DNA of 64,000 nucleotides from Sesamum alatum (taxonomy: Eukaryota > Streptophyta > Magnoliopsida > Lamiales > Pedaliaceae), in the NCBI GenBank assembly GCA_034509735.1, contig JACGWO010000003.1:14818001-14882000 (forward strand), given 5' to 3'. A program made the translations under genes and the position numbers. Numbering within the stretch: the first letter of the stretch is position 1; every line of letters begins with the position of its first letter. Shown here piece by piece: positions 45,584-56,331 of the stretch. The notes beneath the pieces are model-generated. The model was not told the DNA's origin. It saw only the letters and a list, made by a program, of their open reading frames with translations, and made no database searches.

Positions 45584-45641
45584 CAAAATGGATGGACAAG
45601 ATTTGATCTAGAGAATGATGAGATGAAGGGCCATGATTAAT

Positions 45642-45754
45642 TTGACTTAATCAAAGCCTAATTTGACTAGGATTTGACTAGGTCAAAATCCTAGTCAAAG
45701 TGTGTCTCTTTGGAAGAGTTTGAGAAGGAATAGGAATTCCATCTTCTATAAATA
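45642..45754 (+). promoter_or_regulatory. LTR C promoter: W-box-like cluster and TATA box
   Basis: TTGAC[C/T] cores at 45642, 45663, 45674, 45681 and 45693 (either strand), then TATAAATA at 45747-45754. Same arrangement as in LTR B. Confidence 0.6.
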
Positions 45755-46325
45755 CTCAAAAAACACACACTTACACCTAGTATTCTCTACAACTCTCATC
45801 TCTCAAAATTCTCTCTCAAAATTCGTCCACCCCTATTTTTCACTCCCCAAGAATATTACTTTGTTCTTCTTGATTTATTCAAGTTAAGAACATAAGAGAC
45901 ATTGATTGCGTTAATTCATAGCGTGTATCGATGTCTCTTCTCCCCAAAATAATTTCTTGCTAGCACAAGGGTTGTTTGCTTTCCGGTGGAGCGAGTGAGA
46001 TGATTTAGAGGGTCTCTTATTTGAGATCTTGGTGCAAAACGGGGAACAATGCGTGTAGCCGAAACGAAGACAAAACTACAACCAGGTAGGTTCTTTAATT
46101 TTGTTTTTCCGATTTCAATTCTATGGCCTCCATGTTGTGTTTTATTGAACATGAGATACACCGAACGCCCGGGAGAATCAAGGGCACACCCCTTGATTCG
46201 TTTATGTACGTTATGCATGATTTAAATTCCATTTAATTATGCTTTGTAATTTTATTACGCACTATTTCGCGCTTTCGCTATTCGCGTTAATCTCCCGGGA
46301 CGATCCACATATTTCTTTCAGAATT

Positions 46326-47255
46326 GCCGTGAACATTTAGGCACAAATTCCGTACGGGTACTATCCTTCCGTCTACCATCTCCCGGCCTTAGTCTAGGGT
46401 ATGGAATTGGGCATCGGTTTTCATCCTTGACTAGGCATCTATGCTTAATACTTGAGACCATGTATGCTTCATTGCGTCGACACAGGAAATAATTCCTTGT
46501 TCGACCAACCATTGTGGCAACAACTTCAAACAGCATGAACGTGTCTTCGAGTGCATAGGAGATACCTCTGTCACATACTGACAGGGGACAAATCCTCTTC
46601 TTGGAATCCACCGTCCTCGCTACACATTCTGACTGCACTGGACAAGGCTTATGATAATCATCTTACAGAATGATCACCTCTCGCCAGATCCAAGATACAA
46701 CCCTCTTGTGCACGTGACTGCCATGATCCCTCAAGTCTGAGGATTACTCTCGTACTATCGGAACCGGGAAAAACCAATCATACCGACCAAGCCTCCAAGG
46801 CTTCCATATGATGATCCCCGCGAGTCAGTCCAGTCGGCTCGACCCTAGTCGGCCAACCCATCAAGATCGTGTAGGCGTCCCACGCCTGTCGCCGATGAAA
46901 CACGGCACTCATCCAATGAACACGACTCTTGACGTAAGTCTCAATAGGACTCTCGATGCTCTGTGTCGAGGTCCTCGACTTGGAACGTTTCAGACCCAAC
47001 TGTTAATCAGTTGGTTCCATGACCACCATCCAATGCGTGGCCCAACTGCACGAGTTGTTATCCATGTTCTGTGGGCTTTGTTGCGATATAAGTTAAATAC
47101 CGTTTTAACAAATGTGAAATGAGCACAACAAAGTAAGCACTAGAAGTGACGAATACTCATTTTATTCATCACATAATAATATTATATTTACATCGAGTCG
47201 TATAATAGGTTACAAATCGCCAAACCTATTGGCTTTCTAGTCACCTATTCTAACA
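46326..47255 (-). repeat. LTR Y of composite A, second part
   Basis: Remainder of the outermost 5' LTR, ending TTCTAACA at 47255, followed by TSD TGAGT. It shares with LTR1 the variants AAATGTGAAATGAGC and TCGAGTCGTATAATAGG. Confidence 0.88.
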
Positions 47256-47260
47256 TGAGT

Positions 47261-48066
47261 ATTTATAAGGAAGAGGTTTTCTTAGTCCTACTCAACCTCT
47301 TCCAAAGAGGCACACCACAATAAACCAGGACTTTGACCTAGTCAAATCCTAGTCAACATAGGCTTTGATTAAGTCAAACTTAATCCTAGCCCTTCATCTT
47401 ATCTAGCCCCAAGATTCGATCTCATCCGTCCATCCTTTGGTGGGCTTTATGGATTGGACTTTTAAATCTCATTTAAATCGTCCAACAAATCATAATGGGC
47501 TTCTAGTAAATTATATATAAATACTTAAGCCCAAAATTAATATTTTCATCTTTATCCTACTTAAAAACAGAAATACCCCATTCCCTCATAAATCTAATTT
47601 GTTAATCAAGCCTAATTAATCTAATAATATTTAAAGGCTTGACACTCCAAAAGAGAAGTTAAATCATTTGATGTCCCAAAATTAATTCCTCCATTTTCCA
47701 TGAATTGGTGTGACTCTTTAGGTTCACCTTTAGCTAGACTTGGCCGAATATCCAATCATCCCATGATAGGAATTCGTCCGTTACCATGGGTGACCGTCTA
47801 GCAACGGTCCATGGCACTAGCTGAAATCATGGCTTGAACATTTGGGTTCTCGAAAGCGTATGAGCATGGTCCTTCCGTCTACTATCTCATAGCTATAGTC
47901 TAGGGTATGGATCTTAGACTTGGGTACCCATTCTTGACTTAAGCCTACACTCGTTCAACCACTGAAACTTCACGGGGATCTTATCCCAATGTTTAGTCAA
48001 TGTGGCCACAGATTTTATAGGGAACAAGTCTCAAAGTATAAGTGAGACATTACTGTCTGTCAGCTT
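47261..48066 (-). mobile_element. LTR D, second part (truncated)
   Basis: Continues LTR D of 4411-4976 after the composite: TATTTATAAGGAAGAG, the W-box-like run GACTTTGACCTAGTCAAATC near 47331-47350, and the U3 core at about 47709-47848. Order and orientation match the reverse complement of LTR C. The end, which should read TTCTAACA, is missing; sequence passes near 48066 into remnant E. The breakpoint is approximate. Confidence 0.7.
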
Positions 48067-50108
48067 CGTATAAGCCCTAAGACGTTAAACATAGTGGAAA
48101 TTAAGATTTTAATTACAAAACAATATTATAATTAGCGATCAAATCCCCCATCTTGTTTCTATTACGGTGTGGATCTCATGCAAAAAGGATGTCAATACAT
48201 TGGTTAAGAGAAACCAACCTTTGTTGCTCTCCGGTTGATGTTGATTACTTGAACTTTCTCAAGAACGACCTTACCTTAAAAATGATGGTACGTCAAAATG
48301 GAACCGCTTTTGATTGTTGTTCACGGTAGGAACACAAGTGTCTTCCCTCTAAAGCTAGTCCACACCACCTATGATGGAATCACCCTCAAACCTATGCTAG
48401 TAGGTATTGGAGGATTAAGGTAGATCAACTATTGATCTATAGAGAAATCAAGGGAATTCTTCTCTTTTTGAGATGAGAAATGACAATAAGACTAATGCTA
48501 AAGTGAAAGCTAGACTTTCTAGCTTTGAAAGAGAAAAAGTCTAAGAGCTAGAGAGCAAAAAGGAAAGCAAGAGTTTTTTATATCTTTGTATGTAAAAATG
48601 GTATATCAACCTCTTGCCTTCTACCCGTTTTTATAGGCATTTCTTTACACTAGGTACAATGAATGTAGACAAGCCCTTTTGTCATGCTCTTGGATAACAC
48701 TTGTCTTCTTCATAGACAAGTTCTATCATGACTCTTTTATCTTTTTACACTTGTCTCCTTTATAGACAAGCTTTAGCATGATTCGTAGTGTCTTCTTCAT
48801 TTAAAGATGAAAAAAAGTCATGTCTATATTCAATGAATCTTGTCTTGTGGGCTTGTGGGTTTGTGCTAAGGTCTTGGGCTTTATCTTAATTCTCAATTGG
48901 ACTAAGTCCAATTTTAATTAATTCCCAACTAATTATTTAGCCCATGATATTCAATTCTTTAATTAAATATAAGCCCAAATCAATTAATCAAATTAATTGA
49001 TTTTCAAGCTCAAATAGATTAATCTTAATTAATCTATCACAAGTCTTACTTAATCAAATTAATGCTTGTGAATTAGACTCCAAATTAAATAATCATATTA
49101 TTTAATATTACCATGAATTGATTTCATAAATAATTTCAATCAATTAATTTAACTCTTTAAATTAATTGATTTATTCTCCATAATTAATTCTATAAATTCA
49201 TTCCAATAATTCCATCATGGATTTATGTGTGACCCTTTAGGTTCACTAACTTGGGCTTGTATCATATATACAATTTAATTAGCAACTTACTTGCATTAGA
49301 TTAATTAGATCTTATCATAATTAATCACCCTCAATGAACTCCTTAATTGGAGGGTACCCGTCACCATGGGTAGCCATCTAGCAACGATCCATGGCACTAG
49401 AGAATAGGTGAATTATTGCATGAACCTGTGAGCTATGCGTACCATGCAGATATGGTCCCTCCGCTACTAACCTCCCGATCAAAGTCTAGGGCATGGAATT
49501 AGTTACCGGTTCCCATTTTCGACTTTGATGTCTATGTATCAACTCTACATGTTATGCTTCCAATTTATTAATATTGGAAAAAAACCCTTTCTCCTATTTG
49601 ATCAACAGCCATGCCCATGGGCTTCGAGGAATGCATACTGTAGAGAACACAGGAGGTTCGTTATCATCTTATGATAACTAACAGATCCTATCATGGAACT
49701 CACCAACCTCCATGCATGCTTCAACTATGTCTGGGACATGACCGTATAGTAATCCAGGATGAAACCTGAGACCATGTTGGACATGATCAAGTCATAGCCG
49801 TCCTATGCACAATGTTATTATGAAACCTCAAGTCCAAGGACTAGTTAGTGCACAATCGTAGCCTAGGAGTTCTAGTCATACCAATCATGCCATATAGAGC
49901 TTTCATATGACAACTGCTGCGAGTCAATTTAGTGAACTTGATAACTCCTTATCAAGAACCCATTAAAGTGCGCATACGTCATACGTCTCTGTCTATGAAA
50001 TTCGACATTCATCATATGAATGCAACACTTAGTGCAAGTCTTTAAGGAATGGTCGAAGCCCTGTCTCAACCGATTCATTGACTTGGAATATTTTAGATGA
50101 AACTATAG
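48067..50108 (-). mobile_element. Diverged copia LTR remnant E
   Basis: About 2 kb without coding capacity. It carries the U3 core in expanded form (GTGTGACCCTTTAGGTTCAC near 49229, ACCATGGGTAGCCATCTAGC near 49363, CCATGGCACTAGAGAATAGG near 49389) and weaker similarity to family A up to GACTTGGAATATTTTAG (about 50090). A CCACACCACC stretch at 48360 matches the position of the similar block in LTR A. Both ends look truncated; I see no TSD. AT-rich sequence 48880-49210 otherwise holds nothing recognisable. Confidence 0.55.
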
Positions 50109-50138
50109 AGGTTGAACATAGGGCAAAGACAAAATAAT
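50109..50138 (-). repeat. LTR of A5, first part (truncated)
   Basis: Thirty bases (ACATAGGGCAAAGAC and flank) that correspond to ACATAGGGCATAGATAAAT in family A LTRs. It continues across A4 at 59660. Confidence 0.6.
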
Positions 50139-52365
50139 TGATGGAATAGGTAACCAGAAAGCCAATAGGTTTGGCAATTTGTAATCTATCCGACAACTTG
50201 ATGAGAATGTAATATTATTATGTGATGAATAAGATGAGTGTTCGTCACCAATGGTACCTTCTTTGTTGCGCTCATCTTACATTTGTTAAAACGGTGTTTA
50301 ACTTATATCGCAACAAAGCCCACAGACCATGGATAACAACTCGTGCAGTTGGGCCACGCATTGGATGGTGGTCATGAAAACCAACTGATTAAGAGTTGGG
50401 TCTGAAACGTTCCAAGTCGAGGACCTCGAGACAGGGCATCGAGAGTCCTATTGAGACTTGCATCAAGAGTCGTGTTCATTGGATGAGTGTCGTGTTTCAT
50501 CGGCGACAGGCGTGGGACGCCTACACGATCTTGATGGGTTGGTCGACTGGGGTCGAGCCGACTGGACTGACTCGCGGGGATCATCATATGGAAGCCTTGG
50601 AGGCTTGGTCGGTATGATTGGTTTTCCCCGGTGCCGATAGTACGGGAGTAATCCTCAGACTTGAGGGATCATGGCAGTCGCGTGCACAGGACGGCTGTAT
50701 CTTGGATCTGGCGAGAGGTAATCATTCTGTAAGATGATTATCATAAGCCTTGTCCAGTGCAGTCAGAATGTGTAGCGAGGACGGTGGATTCCAAGAAGAG
50801 GATCCGTCCCCTGTCAGTATGTGATAGAGGTATCTCCTATGCACTCGGAGACACGTTCATGCTGTTTGAAGCTGTGGCCACAGTGGTTGGTCGAACAGGG
50901 AATGGTTTCCTGTGTCGACGCAATGAAGCATACGTGGTCTCGAGTATTAAGCATAGATGCCTAGTCAAGGATGGGAACCGACGCCCAATTCCATACCCTA
51001 GACTAAGGCCGGGAGACGGTAGACGGAAGGATCGTACCCGTACGGAATCGGCGCCTAAATGTTCACGCCAATTCACCTAGTCTCTAGTGCCATGGACCAT
51101 TGGTAGACGGCCACCTATGGTAACGGGCCCTTGTGGGACACGGGCCCAAGTCTAGCTGAGGGTGAACCTAAAGGGTCACACACAAATCACCGAGGAGGTT
51201 GAGAGATCGACTTGGAGTCAATCTCGAAGGATAAAATAAGTAATTGGATTACTTAAGGGAAAGTCCATTGGATGGACGGGCCGATATTGTATCGGGCTTT
51301 CATTTAATCAGTAAATTGGATTTTCGATTAAATATGGAAAGTTGAAATGTTGAGACGTTGGATCTTTTAATTGGATTAAAAGATCAACGGGAATAATTTA
51401 AGTGGATATTAAATTGGATTTAATATTGGGTTCGTCGTAATTGGATTACGATAAATCCCTGTCCGTTAAATTATACCCGAGAGGAGAAATAATTCCTAAT
51501 TTGGGATGGGAAGAAGTTGGACTTCTTTCCTTAATTAAACATGGCCGACACGCTCCCTTGGAGGAAGCAAAATCAGCCATGTTTCATGCTAGGTGGTATG
51601 TTGACTTATCTCTTTTGGAAAGAGACAAATCAACTCCAATCAAGCTCTTCCCTTTTGATATGATTTGATCATACCACAAATTTTGGTAGGCTTGATTGAA
51701 GAATTGATGGTGATTGATTGGAATGAATCTAGACATCCTTGGATGAACCTAGACACATTCCAATAATCACATTAATTATGTATATATATTAGAATATACA
51801 ACACCAAGCATAAGTGATTCATTATTCATCTTTTTCTAGGAAAAAAGAGAAGACAAAAATCCTCTCCTCTCTCTCAATTTTCGTGCTCTCTCCCTCTCTT
51901 ACACTTGTGTTCTTCACTTGATTTTGAATCAAGAAGAAGAACAAAGTAAGTTTAAGAGAACACTAATTCATAGTGTTCTTCTCTTAAACCGATTCCTTCT
52001 AAACCCGTTCTTTTCTAGCAAGAAGAACGTGTGTTTCTTCCGGTGTGGTGTGGATCACCTTTGGAGAATCCATACGTTTGGATTTCGTGGGCATTCCGGA
52101 GAAGGAACAACGCAAGTAGCCGGGAGCATACGCTAAACAATCAAAGGTAACGGTTTATTACGCTTTGATTGATTTCATTTATATATCTATGCCCTATGTG
52201 CTTAAATATATGTTTTAATATTTACACATCCTACATCGAACGCCCGGTTGAGCACCCAAGGGTACACCCCTTTGGATTTGTTTGTTTAAATTTGATTTAA
52301 ATTTACACACTTATCTCACTTTCTCGCTTCCGCTCGCGCTCCCGGGCGGATCCGCTTGTCCTTCA
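50139..52365 (+). repeat. A4 5' LTR
   Basis: 2227 bp, TGATGGAATAGG (mutated TGTTGG) to GCTTGTCCTTCA. U3 core about 51053-51184; TA-rich TATA candidate about 51778. Confidence 0.95.
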
Positions 52366-52367
52366 AG

Positions 52368-52380
52368 TGGTATCAGAGCC
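52368..52380 (+). promoter_or_regulatory. Primer binding site, tRNA-iMet type (A4)
   Basis: TGGTATCAGAGCC two bases after the 5' LTR. Confidence 0.92.
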
Positions 52381-52634
52381 CGATTCGATGTAAGGAGCAA
52401 AGATCTATGTGTTTGGCATGATCTACTTGCTTTTAAATGGCTTCATTGGCATGTTAGATTACATAAATATATGAATAGTATGATGATTCAATTGTTTGGA
52501 TTTAATGGACTTTTGGCATGCTTAATTTTGTTAGATTGGATCTAAAATTGCATGCTTATTTTCAGAATAATATTAATGTTATTGTGCTGAAACAGTTATG
52601 AAAAACACAAAAAAAAAAAAAAAAAAATTTGTTC

Positions 52635-52790
52635 GAGCCGGCAGTGGCCGCGCGCAGGCGGGCGCCTGCGCGCGCGCTGTGCATAGCCGGCCGCTGCTGG
52701 CCGAGGGCTAGCGCGCGGCAATGCCTGCGCGCCCGCGCGCGCTGCCCTGTGCGCGCGGGCGGCCGGCCAGCACAACGGCTGGGCCGTTTT
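52635..52790. repeat. GC-rich hairpin island in A4 leader
   Basis: Contains the perfect stem GCGCGCAGGC-GGGC-GCCTGCGCGC at 52650-52673, homologous to the A1 stem (loop GGGT in element orientation). Confidence 0.75.
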
Positions 52791-53744
52791 GTGCCGTTTT
52801 CTGACTTTTTCCGGAAAATTCAATTTTTTGTATTTTCTGCACAATATTCTGAAAATATGTTAATTTTGCATTTTTGATTTTGGGATAATTGGATTATTCC
52901 TTGAATTAAATTTGCTTAATTAATTTGGGATTAATACATGCATTGGATGCATTGTTTAAAATGTCCATTAAATTTAAAATTTGAATTTTGCATATTATTT
53001 GTATATTTATGATTTTGTGATGTTGGCCATCACTTGGGTATTTGGAAAATCCATTGGTTATTTATGCATGATTATTTGGAATAGTTATGTTATGTGAGTT
53101 GATGGAATCAACATGGGATGATCCCAAGAGCCCTAGACCTTATGTATGGATGAATGTATGATCATTTATTTTCTGTTGGGTGGGGCTTGCGTGCCTCTTG
53201 TTTTTGGGACTATCATCTCCCGTATTTTCAGCCTCATGATGTTAAGGCTTGTTTTCTTTATTACCGATGTATTACTTTCAGTTGTAATGAGAGTAGATAG
53301 GATTGGTGAGGTTTCAATTTTAACAAGCAATTGGAGTCGGAGACCCCAAGGAGGAGCATCAAGGCGTGAAACAAGAAGCACTTCAAGGCCCATTGGAATG
53401 ACAATGGGTTTATTATTATTGTAATAATTTAGGACCAAGACAGACCATAGACTCACTGCGGGCTCAGTGGGTCGCATAGGTTGGGCTTATGATCATCGTA
53501 ACAGGGGTATGCTATGTTTTTTTGCATGCGGCGTTTTTAATTTATCGCTTTAAATATTGGATATTTATGCATGCTAAAACATAATAATGTGATGAGGTCT
53601 CGGTCACACACAAACTCTCATTTGGTTGGACCAAATTAAATATTAGGCCCAGAACGGACTTGGATCAAAATGGTATTTTGGTCTGTCCGAGCCTTCCATC
53701 CATAGCAATGTGGTGAGGAAGCTACCACTACCCAAGTGTGGTCT

Positions 53745-53837
53745 CACGAGTCGTGGCACACTTGGACTAGGGGAAAGCTGCACTATTGTTGTGAACAAAA
53801 AGACTGCGCTCGTTGTTTCCCTGTCTCACGAGTCGTG
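53745..53837. promoter_or_regulatory. Paired palindromes in A4 leader
   Basis: Two perfect CACGAGTCGTG copies, 82 bp apart start to start. Confidence 0.65.
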
Positions 53838-53894
53838 GGGGGCGACAGTTTGAGGCATGATTTGGTTGATGGGTCGGGCCCAACACTGAGTAAC

Positions 53895-55466
53895 ATGGTT
53901 CGCTTGGAGTCCTCGGGACCATGTGAGAAGGTGAGGCAAAATATCTTGGGAATCTCATTGGATGAGAATGATATTGGATATCTCCCACAAGGTCTTCTTC
54001 ATGTGAATCGTAAAAGCGGGGCATGGAGATTACCCTTGTGGATCCCAAGCCCACTAGGAAATGGTTTCCCGAAACTCCGCTTGAGAGTGGCGGACTTTCG
54101 TATAAATAGTGAGAGACTGGACAACGTTTCCGCCATAATGCTCCGCATGAACGAGGTTTATGCGGTTCCGGATAGGCATATTAGATATGCCGCCACAAAA
54201 GCATTCTTTGGCACCAAGCTCGCTGAAGGAGCGTCTATACAGAGTCATGGGGTCAAGATGCTCTCCCTAGTGGAGAAACTCGAGGACCTTAAAGCTGGGC
54301 TTAACAATGACAAGTACATTGACGTGATCCTCCAGTCGCTTCCTCCATCCTATGACCCGTTTGTTGTAAACTATAACATGAACGGACTTGAGAAGTCTAT
54401 TCATGAGTTGATCAACATGCTGGTCCAATACGAGGCAACGACCCACAAGTCGGCGCCGGCGGTATTGATAGGAGAGGCTTCGACCTGCAAGGCGAATGGC
54501 AAGAGGGCCGGACGCTGGAAGAGGAAGAAGGGCAAAGGGAAGACGGTTCTGGCCTCTGCTCACGCTCCGGGCGTCCCTGTTGCTCCGGTTGGACCGAGCA
54601 AAGGGAAAGGGAAGGCCCGTGGTTCTCAGCGGTCCAAGGCAAATGATGTCTGCATGCATTGCCAAGGGAAAGGGCATTGGAAGAGGGAGTGCCCACAACT
54701 CCTCTCCAACCCAGGTGTGTTTGTGGTTGAAGTTAATATGATTACTAATTCTGCTTCATGGGTATTGGATACCGGGTGTGGTGCTCACATCTGCAATGAT
54801 TTGCAGGCACTGCAAAGAAGCAGAAGGCTAACCAAGGATGAGATGATCCTGAGGCTAGGCGATGGCAAGGCCGTTGCTGCGGAGGCCGTAGGATCACTAG
54901 AGTTAGCCATTAGTAGTCATGTTAGGATTGTACTGAACGACTGTTTCTATGTACCTAGCATGATTAAAAACATTGTTTCCATCCCGGTCCTTGATAAGGA
55001 GGGATATGAATTTACCATCAATAAAAACGGTTTTTTCATTATCAAAGATGGTATTTCTCATTTCCTTGGTACATTGGTCAATGGTCTGTACATACTTCAA
55101 CAGTCTAATTGGATTATGACCGCAGAACACAAACAAAAACGTGATGATCATAATAACGCACAGATGTGGCATGCGAGGTTAGGTCATATCTCTAAAGATA
55201 GGATAAGAAGGTTGGTGGACTCAAAGAGTCTAGAAATAGGCGATTTGGACAACCTACCGACCTGCGAATCCTGTCTAAAGGGAAAGATGACCAAGAAATC
55301 CTTTGTTGGACAAAGTACGCTAGCCAGTGGTCTGTTGGATTTGATCCATACAGATGTCTGTGGTCCACTAAATACTCAGGCTAGAGGTGGGTACTCGTAC
55401 TTCATAACCTTTATCGATGATCACTCACGGTATGGTTATGTTTACCTGATGAGGTACAAGTCCTGA
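53895..55466 (+). pseudogene. A4 fused leader-gag-protease-integrase frame
   Basis: One long open frame; open from a GTG at 53736, first ATG at 53895. Its first part translates leader sequence (ILGISLDENDIGYLP, RKSGAW, LWIPSPLGNGFPK). At about 54110 it passes by deletion into gag at ERLDNVSAIMLRMNEVYAV, keeping frame. Then SLVEKLEDLKAGLNNDKYID, the basic tail, CCHC knuckle CMHCQGKGHWKREC, protease SASWVLDTGCGAHICNDLQ, zinc domain MWHARLGHISKDRIRRLVDS with CESCLKGK, and integrase LIHTDVCGPL and FIDDHSRYGYVYLMRYKS (usual FTDD). It ends at 55466 through an extra C in AAGTCCTGAAG. The N-terminal third of gag is absent, so capsid assembly is unlikely. Confidence 0.9.
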
Positions 55467-56331
55467 AGCCTTTGGAAGGTTTAAGGAATACAGACTTGAA
55501 GTAGAGAACCAAACCGGTCGAAAGATCAAAGCCCTTCGGTCGGACCGAGGTGGAGAGTATTTGAGTGGTGAGTTCACTGATTATCTAAAAGAGAATGGGA
55601 TTCTCTCTCAGTGGACCCCTCCTGGAATACCGCAGCTTAATTGTGTATCTGAAAGGAGGAATCGGACCTTGTTGGACATGGTCCAATCCATGATGAGTTT
55701 TACCGAACTACCCCTTTCCTTCTGGGGATACGCTCTTGAGACGGTGGCCAAAGTTTTGAACTTGGCGCCATCTAAAAGGGTATCCCAGACGCCATATGAG
55801 ATATGGCATGGCAAGCCTGCCTCCTACAAATACTTGAAATTGTGGGGTTGCCCCGCATATGTCAAGAGATTAGTGGGAAATAAACTGGACTCGAGGTCTA
55901 GTTTATGCAGGTTCATCGGCTATCCGAAAGAAACTGCGGGGTATTATTTCTATGATCCCTCCGAGCAAAAGTTTTTTATCTCGCGAAACGCAGTGTTCTT
56001 GGAAAAAGGTTTTCCATCGGATAGTGGACGCGATGAGGTACTCCTCGAGGAATCAAGTGAGGTACCCCATGAGGCGGCAGTGACATCTGAGCCAGTGGTT
56101 CCCACTAATATTGTTCCAGTCTTCCGTAGGTCGGCCGGAGTATCCCATGCACCTGATAGGTATGGATTTCTGGGCCTGATCGGTCCGTTGGATAATGATC
56201 CAAAGACGTACGGAGAAGCGATGTCGGACATCGATTCGGACAAGTGGCTTGAGGCCATGAAATCCGAGATGGACTCGATGGGTACAAAACAAGGTTTGGA
56301 CCCTAGCAGATCCACCAAAAGGGGTTAAACC
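55467..56331 (+). pseudogene. A4 integrase C-terminal half and linker
   Basis: Open from 55561: LSGEFTDYLKENGILSQWTP, PQLNCVSERRNRTLLDM (catalytic Glu present, QLNG is QLNC), SFTELPLSFWGYALETVAKV, GYPKETAGYYFYDPSEQKFF and the linker GEAMSDIDSDKWLEAMKSEM. A frameshift near 56285 (GTACAAAACAAGG) is followed by the RT deletion at about 56331. Part of the integrase core upstream (RSDRGGEY) lies in another frame because of the 55465 frameshift. Confidence 0.9.

Larger units (their letters stand above)
43993..46320 (+). mobile_element. Solo copia LTR C with TSD GAATT
   Basis: 2328-bp LTR, TGTTAGAATAGATGACC to CATATTTCTTTCA, no internal region. TSD GAATT at 43988-43992 and 46321-46325. Related to LTR D and, less closely, to LTR B. 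It contains the shared U3 core (about 44879-45030), a higher-order tandem repeat (45233-45583), five W-box-like cores (45642-45698) and TATAAATA at 45747. Confidence 0.93.
4977..47255 (-). mobile_element. 42-kb nested family A copia composite
   Basis: Outer unit bounded by LTR ends (TGAAGGACAAGCGG at 4977; TTCTAACA ending 47255) and by the 5-bp duplication TGAGT at 4972-4976 and 47256-47260. On the minus strand it reads LTR Y (truncated), LTR3, internal A2, LTR2, internal A1, LTR1. So there are two internal regions and four LTR copies, with no host DNA between. LTR1 and LTR Y share diagnostic variants (AACAAAGTAAGCAC, TCGAGTCGTATAATAGG) that differ from LTR2 and LTR3 (GAAAGTACCATTGGTGACG), so the outer pair and the inner pair are different insertions or lineages. 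Later insertions B1, S, B2 and C lie inside. Confidence 0.8.
52381..54110 (+). other. A4 leader
   Basis: Leader with the GC-rich island (52635-52790), perfect palindromes at 53745-53755 and 53827-53837, hairpin TCTCAT-TGG-ATGAGA at 53953-53967 and TATAAATA at 54101-54108. A deletion joins the leader directly to gag at about 54110, so the gag ATG and about 150 codons are gone. Confidence 0.75.

Noticed and set aside
50372..51080. Recurrent open frames of 60-107 codons in family A LTRs (PTHQDRV, GRTGNGFLCRRN types)
   Set aside because: They lie on both strands of U3, overlap each other, lack a conserved start, and simply repeat because the LTR repeats. No sign of protein-level constraint.
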